Source of the DNA: Heterohyrax brucei
Taxonomy: Eukaryota; Chordata; Mammalia; Hyracoidea; Procaviidae
DNA: 64,000 nt
Direction: 5' to 3'
Assembly (NCBI GenBank): GCA_028571685.1
Contig: CM053142.1
Location: 64,381,296 to 64,445,295, forward strand
Positions 22,840 to 30,699 of the stretch are shown piece by piece (positions within the stretch are counted from its first letter, which is position 1; every line of letters begins with the position of its first letter). The position numbers were made by a program, and so were the translations under genes. Under the pieces are notes generated by a model, which was given only the letters and a program-made list of their open reading frames with translations, made no database searches and had not been told where the DNA came from.

Positions 22840-22899
22840 ATGAGAAAGGAGGAAAATAAAACAAAGTGGAGACTGCAGAAAAGACTCAACCGTGGTTGA
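22840..22899 (+). other. Upstream ORF in the PRMT8 leader (19 codons)
   Basis: ATGAGAAAGGAGG.. opens at 22840 and stops at TGA 22897-22899, 177 bases before the main start. The peptide is very basic (Arg and Lys rich). It is the only ATG I see between about 22640 and 23076, so if transcription starts upstream of it, ribosomes would meet it first. Its -3 base is a C (CGG ATG A), a weak context, so leaky scanning is likely. Confidence 0.5.
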
Positions 22900-22935
22900 T
22901 TGTATCGCCTGACGCTCCAGCAGAGGGGCTGGGTT

Positions 22936-22993
22936 GGGTTTTTTTTTTTTTCTTCTTTTTTTAAAAATTTTATTATTATTATTATTATTATTT
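22936..22993. repeat. Poly-T run and (ATT)n microsatellite in the leader
   Basis: A T-rich run (about 22939-22961) is followed by an ATT repeat from about 22970 to 22993. Both lie between the uORF and the main start codon, and both should vary in length between individuals. Confidence 0.85.
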
Positions 22994-23076
22994 TCCCCAT
23001 TCTCTCTCTTTTTTAAAGCTACACCAGCTCTCTCTTTCTCTACTCTCTCTGTATCACCAAACCCTTGCTGGCTCTT

Positions 23077-23151
23077 ATGGGCATGAAACACTCCTCCCGC
23101 TGCCTGCTCCTAAGGAGGAAAATGGCGGAGAACACTGCCGAGAACACTGAG
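23077..23151 (+). CDS. PRMT8: PRMT8 first coding exon (25 codons, partial CDS)
   Basis: Encodes the N-terminus of protein arginine methyltransferase 8, a type I enzyme that makes asymmetric dimethylarginine and is anchored to the plasma membrane in neurons. The peptide starts MGMKHSSRCL, continues with a basic LLRRK stretch and ends MAENTAENTE. This is the known PRMT8-specific N-terminus: Gly2 is the N-myristoylation site, and the Cys9 and basic residues add membrane affinity. Compared with the human peptide as I remember it, two positions differ (Ala to Thr, Ser to Asn). The exon ends in phase 0 at GAG|GTAAGG. The catalytic domain lies in later exons, outside this window. The start at 23077 is chosen because only it exposes MG. 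Its context (CTT ATG G) is moderate, while in-frame Met16 (AAA ATG G) has a strong context. Confidence 0.93.
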
Positions 23152-23157
23152 GTAAGG
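23152..23157 (+). other. PRMT8: PRMT8 intron 1 splice donor
   Basis: GAG|GTAAGG is close to the ideal U1-complementary donor. It directly follows the last codon shared with known PRMT8 exon 1, so intron 1 begins at 23152. Confidence 0.9.
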
Positions 23158-23310
23158 AAGCGACAGAGCCGGGGCTCTCGGCCACCCCGGCCGCCCACCG
23201 GGGACCACTGCGCCGTCGCCGCTCTGGCTGCCGCCGCCGCCACCGCTGCCGCTGCTTAGCACCTAGTGCCAAACTTTCCACCAGCTCCATCCCGCTTGCT
23301 TCTGTTGGCC

Positions 23311-23316
23311 ATGTGT

Positions 23317-23354
<38 letters not shown>
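23311..23354. repeat. (GT)n-GCGCGC alternating purine-pyrimidine tract
   Basis: ATGTGTGTGTGAGTGTG.. runs into GTGTGCGCGCGTG, about 160 bases into intron 1. Such tracts can adopt Z-DNA. Confidence 0.9.
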
Positions 23355-23355
<1 letters not shown>

Positions 23356-23844
23356 ATGGGGAGGGGGGAGACAGTGCATGTCTTAGGTCCCCTCCCTATT
23401 GAAAATGCAAAAGAGTAGCTCTTGCCCCATCACCCTCTCCTTGCCACTCGCTACTCGCTTCTCCTTCTCCCAAGTCCCAAACCCTGGACAGCCGCGCTTC
23501 CTGCCCTCTCCTCTGGGCTCCGTAGTGCTCCCGGGTCCGGGCTTTGTGCACAGCTCGGGTGAGTGATCCTGGGGCCAGGTCTGCTGCCCTGCAGTACCCC
23601 GACCATCTCCTGCCGTTGCCTCGGTTTTACCCTTCAAGCTCCAGCCAGTCTCCGAGCTTTCGGTTCCCGCAGCACCGAGGAGAGCTCCAGGTCGCGCGTG
23701 GGGGGCGGGGGGAGGGGGGTCAGAGCCGAGCAGAGGGTAGGACTCGGGCACCGCCACAGATCCTTCCCGCCCAGATCCGGGCCGGGGAGAAGTCTGCCAT
23801 CCCGGGATGTTACAGCCGCCTCCGGCGCACGGGCCGCGGCCACC

Positions 23845-23865
23845 TTCAGCACCAGGGACAGCACC
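23845..23865 (+). promoter_or_regulatory. RE1/NRSE-like REST binding site
   Basis: The left half TTCAGCACC and right half GGACAGCACC have the exact spacing of the 21-bp RE1 consensus. Of 21 positions, 19 match the consensus I know, and the right half equals that of the classical sodium-channel element. It lies 694 bases downstream of exon 1 within the CpG island. REST silences neuronal genes in non-neuronal cells, and PRMT8 is brain-restricted, so the placement makes sense. Occupancy itself is inference. Confidence 0.8.
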
Positions 23866-24782
23866 CGCCCCTACCGCAGCCGAGCCCGCGCCGGGATTGA
23901 GGGCAGCGCTCTGTAGGCTGCAGCGAGAAATCGGTCTGCAATCACTCGTCCCGCGGCACCTATTGAGGAGATGGCTGTAGCTCCGCAAATTGTGCTCACG
24001 GGCCTCGCCTTTGACAGTCCAATAGCTGCCCCTTCTCTACTCTTGAGTTGGCCCCCAGCCACAGAGCCCTGTTGGGCTTTGCGCCCCTTGAATCAGGGTA
24101 GTGCTTCCTCGCCTTGCACTGACCCCGCGGTAGGCTCTGGACACCTGCAGTCACGAAGGGAATCAGCGTGGGCAGCCCCCTTACCTTCCCGGAGAAACGG
24201 TGCGTCGCGGTGGGGGCGTAGTGGGGCATGTGTGTGAAGATCATCTGTTAATACGGTGGCAGAAAAAAGACACAGAGAGCAAACTCCCGGGCTCTATTAA
24301 TAGCCGAGTGTCTGGTGGGGCTGTCTTACATTTTACATATGGTTACCCATATGCAGCGTGGGGCGGGGATGGGGGTGTGGCGCGGGGATTGTCCCTCTGT
24401 CTTGTTGGAACGCAAAAAGGTGCAGGGACCCTTCGCGTCTTCTTTTCCTCGTGGTCTTAACCCTGCAACTAACTCCTACACCACATTGTAGTCAGAAAAG
24501 CTTAAAAAAAAATCTGAGAGATCAGAATCAGCGTGCATCTGGCAACTGTAGATTTCGAAATAAACACGCTCTGGGGTTTGAAAGCAGTGGGGCATTCAGT
24601 AGCTAATGCCGTCTCCTTGAGTTAGGGCACAGCCGGCGTGCACGCCATTCCTTCACCACTTCCTCTTCCCCATCCCCGCCTAAGAGGAGACAGAATGACG
24701 GTTAGCTCAAAGCGCGGACCTCACCATCCAGGAGGCAACCTTACCGATCCTCTGGCCCTCCCGCCACCTGCTAAAGAGGTTT

Positions 24783-24823
24783 CTAAAAATAGCTCAGGGT
24801 CAAGGCTGCACTTCTATATAAAG
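24783..24823 (+). promoter_or_regulatory. MEF2-type site and TATA-like box
   Basis: CTAAAAATAG (24783-24792) fits the MEF2 consensus exactly. CTATATAAAG follows about 24 bases later. The pair sits 1.6 kb into intron 1. It might mark an enhancer or a second promoter, but no first exon was recognised after it. Confidence 0.35.
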
Positions 24824-25550
24824 AGTTGGACAAGCCAGCACATAGCAGTTCCTGCAGCCAAGTGGCTGGAGCCCGAGAAGCGAGAAAGAGCTTTCGCCCT
24901 ACCTCCTCACCCTACCCTTAGCTCTATTTCTAAAAAAAGATGTTGGTGGATCTCTCATCTAGGCACCCACCGCATTTGCATGGGGTCTGTGTGCAGACCC
25001 CTGCCAGATTCTGCAGCCTGCAGCAGCGGCCGCTTCACTCCCCACCTGTGCAAGAATTAAAGCCGTAGGGGGTAGGCAGAGCTGCTCGTGCCAGGATATT
25101 TTTACTTGCTTCCCCCGTGGCTCGTCGCTCCCCCTTTTCAGCAGTTGCACACGCCAGCTCTGCTGAAGGCATCAATGAAAACAGCAGTAGAGGCGACTGA
25201 GCTCTTGTGAACAAATTAAATAAATAACAACAGCTCAGCAAGCCTGGTACCAGAGTGATGAGGGAAGGGGCAGACCCTGCTAGGGCTCCTTGATGGGGGC
25301 TGAGTCTAGGGGTTCAGTTCTTAGTAACTTCCCTTGAGAATCGTGCCCAACGGAAGCATCCAGGCAGCGTGACAATCACTTGGTTTCTGTCCAGGAACTG
25401 GCTATTTTGGGAATAAAACAAGACTAGAGCAGTATTTCCAAAAGTGAGGGCACTATGGGCTAGCTTGTATTTATGGTGGTAGAGAGAGCTAAGGGTGCCT
25501 ATGTGTTGTTGGAGGAGGGCTTTGGTAATGGTGGTAGTGATTCTTATTCT

Positions 25551-25650
25551 TAATTCAACAAGTCTTTATTGAGCACCAACTCTACCAGTAACAGGTACCA
25601 GAGATCCAATGATGAGGATGACCCTGTCCCTGCCTTTAAGGAACCTCATG
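25551..25650 (-). mobile_element. L2 LINE 3' end
   Basis: AATTCAACAAGTCTTTATTGAGCACC..CCCTGTCCCTGCCTTTAAGGAACC is the reverse complement of the L2 terminus. Confidence 0.65.
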
Positions 25651-25689
25651 TAGTGTCACATAATCCTGATAATCTACATTTTCCTGCAT

Positions 25690-25910
25690 TTTGGTGCTGT
25701 TATTTGTAAGCTAGATGTCATCTTTCATCCTCAAAATAATCTCCTGAGATAAGTAAAGGTTACTATCCACATTTTTTTTAAAAAAATTCATTTTTATAGC
25801 TGAGATCACTGAGGCTGAGAGGTCCAGCCGTTTCTGAAAAATCACCTGGTCTGTTAATGATCAATTCAGGTTTGCAACTCAAATAGCCCCACTTCAGAAT
25901 CATTGCTCTT
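25690..25910 (-). mobile_element. MIR SINE
   Basis: TCATCCTCAAAATAATCTCCTGAGAT, then AGCTGAGATCACTGAGGCTGAGAGG and GGTTTGCAACTCAAATAG, antisense MIR order, with an A/T-rich insertion near 25772-25790. Confidence 0.65.
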
Positions 25911-26659
25911 TGCCCTGTGCTTGCTAATTCTGGGGGAAAATGCTGCATGTGAATGGAAGTATGTGAGGAGTGGGAGTAGGAGTGGGGTGGATGGGAGAAC
26001 TGCTTTGAAGGTTTGATGGCAGTTTTGCAGGCAAGGAGGTTGAGATGAGGGATTCTTTCACAAGGTCAAGGTAGCCAGGAAGGAGAAAGTGAGGAATAAA
26101 AACATGATCAAAGGGTCGCTTAACCAAGAGAAGTAGGGGGCTACAGCAGTGAAGCATCAAGGACACAGGCTTTGTAGGCACAGTTGGCTCTTGTGGCCCT
26201 CTGCATTATCTGACTGCTTTGACTTCAGTCCCCTCATCTGTTACATTGGACTCAGAAATAGAAGCTATAAGAAGATACTGGGGCAACCTCCAGCACTGGG
26301 TAAGCACACAGCTATGTTTGTTCCATTTATGCCTTCCCTGGCTCTCTGGGACATCCTTTTCTACCTCAGCTAAGGGCATTGCCATTCCCCTTCAGCCTAC
26401 TCTTCATTCTTGCTCTCCAGGTCTCATCGGGAACCTTCTGACGTGGCCTTCTGAAATGCCTGCAAAGCTTTCAGTTCAAGCTTCTCTTTTAGCTCCCAAT
26501 CAGTGGCTGAGACAGTGCATCTTCTCCTGTGTCTTAAGGCAGCAGACTTAGAACTGTTGATCCTCTTTTCTAAGCCAATGCATCATCACTGCTGTAGTGT
26601 GTTTTGGAAGAACAAGTCTGTAAATAACCAGGCACCTCTTTAAAAATGTAGAGTGTGTC
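25911..26659. other. Intron 1, nothing recognised
   Basis: Frames of 74-110 codons on both strands (26149-26551, +; 26181-25924, -) have no domain. The 3' part may be diverged L2 continuing into the next element. Confidence 0.35.
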
Positions 26660-27255
26660 CCTATTGCCTACAGGATGAAGCTAAACTTCCTTAGTCTAGT
26701 GTAAAAGACTCTAATATTTGCCCCATGAAATTTGCTGAAAAGACCACTGACTTCATGTTGTGCATGATTTCCTCTGTCTGTGTTGCTCTTTTCCCCTCCT
26801 CTGTAGAAAACATCTTCCTTGACCTGCAAGGTCCAACTCAAACGTCACTTTCTTTCAGAAGTCTCCCCAGATCTGTTTTTATTTTTCACTTCTGGGAGAC
26901 TGATTGTTCCCTTTTATGTTCTCCTGGGAGCCCTGTTGGTGCAGTGGTTAAGAGCTCAGCTGTGAACCAGAAGGTCAGCAGTTTGAACCCATCAGGTGCT
27001 CCATGGAAACCCTATGAGACAATTCATTTGGTCCTACAAGGTTGCTGTGAGTGTAACTGACTTGATGGCAATGGATTTCATTTGATTGGCTATGTGCCCC
27101 TAACATGTATTTCTCACTTTTCATATTGCAGGATGGCTGGTGGTTTCTATATCTATTTCTCTTAGATTATGAACTGTTTTTGATATGCTTTGTGTTTAGC
27201 ACTGTGCCTGACAAACAGTAAATGGTTAACATATGTTGACTGAATTGATTCATGT
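26660..27255 (+). mobile_element. L2 LINE 3' part, interrupted by an AfroSINE
   Basis: CTACAGGATGAAGCTAAACTTCC, then TGTAGAAAACATC..GTCCAACTCAAACGTCAC and, after the SINE at 26926-27082, GATTATGAACTG..TGTTTAGCACTGTGCCTGAC and ATATGTTGACTGAATTGATTC. This is the usual order of the L2 3' end. Confidence 0.7.
26926..27082 (+). mobile_element. AfroSINE inserted in L2
   Basis: GGGAGCCCTGTTGGTGCAGTGGTTAAGAGC head, GTTTGAACCCATCAGGTGCTCC, and a CTTGATGGCAATGGATTTC tail. Slightly diverged. Confidence 0.88.
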
Positions 27256-27324
27256 GATTATAACTACGCTTATGAGGCTTCAGGCTTTAATCAATCATAA
27301 CTTTCTGAAAATTTGGGCCCCTTA

Positions 27325-27496
27325 AGGAACCCTGGTTGCACAATGGTTAGGTGCTATGACTGCTAACAAAATGTCTGCAGTTTGAATCCACCAGGTGCTC
27401 TTTGGAAACTCTACCGGAACAGTTCTACTCTGTCCTATAGCATTGCTATGAGTTGAAATCGACTTAATAGCAACAGGTATAGTTTTTTTTTTTTTG
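27325..27496 (+). mobile_element. AfroSINE
   Basis: AGGAACCCTGGTTGCACAATGGTTAGG head, GTTTGAATCCACCAGGTGCTC, CTGTCCTATAGCATTGC and a poly-T tail at 27483-27495. Confidence 0.9.
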
Positions 27497-28149
27497 TTTA
27501 TCTCCCACACTTGTGCTGTTGTGGATCCTCAAAATCTCAAATAAGCAGAGATTCTGAGAATCAGGTTGCCACAGCCTCTGAAAGTATGGGTACATTTTGG
27601 TTATTCATGTACATGTATTCAATATTCAACAGTCACTGACTCTTACTATGAGGTGTTCATCTGAATGGCAAATAAATGGATTAATCACAATGCCTGATTG
27701 TGAACCGTGGGGGATAATGGATTCTTCTGAGTTGTACCTTGCTTTACTGATTCCTAATGAAATCTCAAGGCGTTTTTTTGTGGTGATGACTCCCTGATTG
27801 GGTTTTATCACCTCAAAGGAGAGCCCCAGGAGTGTGAAAATAGTTTTAGCAAAGGATTCATTTTGGGTGCTGGGTTTTATTGTTTGTTTGTTTGTTTTAA
27901 GTGTTCTATTGACTTGTTGGCCCAGGGAGGGAGAATAGAGGTACCAATGAGTTAAGGGGAGAACTGAGCTGACTCTAGCATGATGTACATTGGTGACTTT
28001 AGTTTATGGATCTCTTTTCTCTGGAAGTTACTGTCACCTTAAGTGTGTGGTCCCGTAGTACAGAAGTCACAACTGAGGAAGGAAAGAGGCAAGAAGAGGC
28101 AGGATGCAGGCTCAAGTCTCTGAGGATGGTCTGTATCAAGGTATCTTCC
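27497..28149. other. Intron 1, nothing recognised
   Basis: Contains a (GTTT)n run near 27880-27898. No exon or repeat family recognised. Confidence 0.35.
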
Positions 28150-28480
28150 AGGGCTAACCATATAGGCTCTGGAGTCAGACAGCCTGGTTTTAAATCTAGC
28201 TCCGGACTCACTAGATGTGCTATTTTGAGCAATAGGATTGGTTTGATTGAATATGTGCGGCTAGCACCTGTCTATCACTTTTCCTATTGAAGATAGTTGG
28301 TTGTTTATATATCTATTTCTCCAATTAGATTATGGAGGGAAGCAACCACAACTTCATCTTGCTTGATCTCTTTGGGCCTCATAAGATTGTTGTGGTAACT
28401 AAATTAATTCATTCACGCAAAGAACTTAGAACATTGCCTTGTGCATGGTGAGCACTCAAGTGTTTATGATTATTTTTCTG
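28150..28480 (+). mobile_element. MIR plus L2-like fragments
   Basis: AGGCTCTGGAGTCAGACAGCCTGG..AAATCTAGCTCCGGACTCACTAG is a clear MIR 5' half (28160-28220). TTAGATTATGGAGGGAAGC and GCATGGTGAGCACTCAAG further on resemble an L2 end. Confidence 0.6.
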
Positions 28481-29245
28481 GCTGGCTTTTAGGAACCTTG
28501 CCTAAAAATCACAAACCAGATGAACTCTTCCCCTTCCTCATCTCTCCAGCTGAAATGACTCATAAACCATGGTCCACATCGGTTTTTCCTCCGTTAGGAA
28601 GTACTGATTTGAGTCCTTAAGTGAGCTTGGGAGAATTAAGGATATACCTACATTTTTTTTCCCCCTAGCAAATTTGGCATTTCAGAGAGTCCTAAATTGG
28701 CTTTTGGCTGTCAAAGAGGGTGAAACACAGCACTCCAGTCTGCAGTTCAGGAGAGGGTTTCATTTCCTCCTCTGTGCTAACTGCGATGTGAAGTGATTAT
28801 CACATACCAGTGTGGAACATGCAAGAAGCTCTAAAAACAGTGCTTATACCTTGGAGTTTCCTGTGCCAGCAGGGAAAAAAATGGGCTGCATGACAACATG
28901 TAAATTGCCAAGGTAACTGGAAGCAGCTATTGTGTTGTGTGAAAAGAAGGCGTGTTTTGCAGTTGTGAACTGGCTTGGTTAGTGGATGAAAAGAGCATAG
29001 ACAAGACAGGATCTTTGGAAGGTCATTCTATTCATGTGTCTGCCTTTGATTACATGTAACACAGGATACATAATTGGCCACTTATACTCTTGTTTAAAAC
29101 CTTCACAGAAGACAATTTTCCCAAATTCTTTGTATAGCTCAGTAGTCAGGAAGTTCTTTCTTAAACCTGAGATCAATCTTTCCATTGAAATCTGAGACAC
29201 CTTTCTTATGTTGTTCTGAAAGGAGGTAGAGACTGGCTATATGGG
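28481..29245. other. Intron 1, nothing recognised
   Basis: Unique-looking. The 28660-28930 stretch has the low-CpG, motif-dense look of conserved non-coding DNA, but this is an impression only. Confidence 0.3.
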
Positions 29246-29275
29246 GGATCCGACTCGATGGCACTTGGGTTGGGT
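29246..29275 (+). mobile_element. AfroSINE tail fragment
   Basis: GGATCCGACTCGATGGCACT followed by TGGGTTGGGTGGGT, the 3' end only of an AfroSINE in + orientation. No body precedes it and no clear target duplication was found. Confidence 0.6.
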
Positions 29276-29515
29276 GGGTCTCAGCCTCTTGACTAGCTTT
29301 TTGTTCCAAGTGATTCTAATTCCTTTCTCTGATATTCTGGTATTAGCTTTTTAATAGGTATAGTTAAGAAAGAGGATTTAAGGAGATTTGCTTTTCCACT
29401 ACCTTCTAGCCCAATGGATATTTCACACATCAAATGGCTTTTCAACTTCATCAGATATTAGAACTGCCTCAAGCATCAGTTTCTCTTAGATTTGTAATGG
29501 GTGACCCATATGTAA

Positions 29516-29549
29516 GCCAAGTGCCATTGAGTCGGATCCGACTCATGGC
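29516..29549 (-). mobile_element. Mini AfroSINE-tail insertion with 13-bp direct repeats
   Basis: A 34-bp insert containing AAGTGCCATTGAGTCGGATC is flanked by identical GACCCATATGTAA copies (29503-29515 and 29550-29562). It is the same SINE segment as at 10041-10072. It includes the 16-bp perfect palindrome GAGTCGGATCCGACTC. Confidence 0.7.
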
Positions 29550-30699
29550 GACCCATATGTAAAGATCTCTTTTTACAATGTAGGATTATAAAAGCAAACA
29601 AGTTGATATACACATTTTGATAATGTCAAAATATCTTAAAGCTGGAAATCCAAATCAGTGAAACAAAGAGATGGAAAATTTGACAGCATCACAGGGCTCT
29701 TTATCGTTGGTATTGAAACCACATTTATTCCTAGGCCAGCACTGTTTATACCTCCTTTAAGCATACCATGTGATTTGTAGTTTTTAAAAGTTATTATTGT
29801 GATTAATTGAAAATATACGGTCCAAATCAGTTCCACATGCCTGCCTATCTTCAGCTCCATCTGCTCTCCTCACCCTGTGAAGCACATTCCTCCTCTTCAG
29901 TCTGTACTTCTGGTATCCTTGTAACAAGCACCTGTTCCCTCCTCTCCATCCACTTCTCTCCCATACAGAAAGAAACAAGTAGGACAGCCTTCTATAAAGG
30001 TATAAAATCATAAAGTACACACACCATATGCTCACACTGTGTCCGCAAGTCCAGTTCATTCTTGTGTGAAGAGCCGACCTCAGTACTGCTTTCAGGTCAA
30101 GGCCACCAGCAAGTCCAGGGGCTGTATTCCCAGGTAACCCACCAGGCTGTCGAACCATCAATTCTGGTCTTTTAGAAGAGTTCTTGAGCTGCACACCTCT
30201 TTTTCTCATGTTGCCTCAGAGACTCTATGTTGTATTCCACATCACAGCTGCCTCTGGTGGTGGCTGGTCACCATTTTTCTGTGCTGGTCTCATGCTGATG
30301 CAGTCTCCCATTTATATGAGTCTTTCTGCCTCCTGGATTCATTTTTTTCTCATGTCTTTGATGTTCTTGGTCATCATCTGTTCCAGGTGGGTTGGGAACA
30401 TTCAGAGTACCTCAGAGGGCAGCTTGCTAGCTTTTAAGACCCCAGATGCCGCTCGCCAATGTGGGGTGCAGAAGACTCTTCTAGCTAAAGACTAGCTACG
30501 CAGATTGACCTGAGCATACCCTGAATACACTGTCCCCATACCCTTGTCTCTGCTATCCTAGCCTTTGAAACTTTTCAGTTTATGGTGTAGTCCAGTTATG
30601 CTGATCTGCTCTCTACTGTGTACTGTCACTCCCTTCACCTAATGAAATTTCTATCGACCGTCTAATCTGTGAACATCCTTGTGCCTCTCTTGCACCCTT

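Larger units (their letters stand above)
22210..24400 (+). promoter_or_regulatory. PRMT8: CpG island promoter of PRMT8
   Basis: This is the only CpG-dense stretch in the window. It has GC-boxes (AGGGGCGGGG at about 22231, CCCCGCCCCC at about 22550), CCG repeats and many CpGs on both sides of exon 1. No TATA box precedes the likely start region (about 22.6-22.75 kb), consistent with a dispersed CpG-island start. I cannot place the transcription start exactly. An AT-rich interruption (22936-22995) sits inside the island. Confidence 0.85.

Noticed and set aside
23383-23988. 201-codon minus-strand frame in the CpG island, with other antisense frames at 22152-22565 and 22620-23091
   Set aside because: GC-rich DNA has few stop codons, so long chance frames are expected. 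The translations are Pro, Gly, Arg and Ser rich without domains, and they overlap the PRMT8 promoter and exon.
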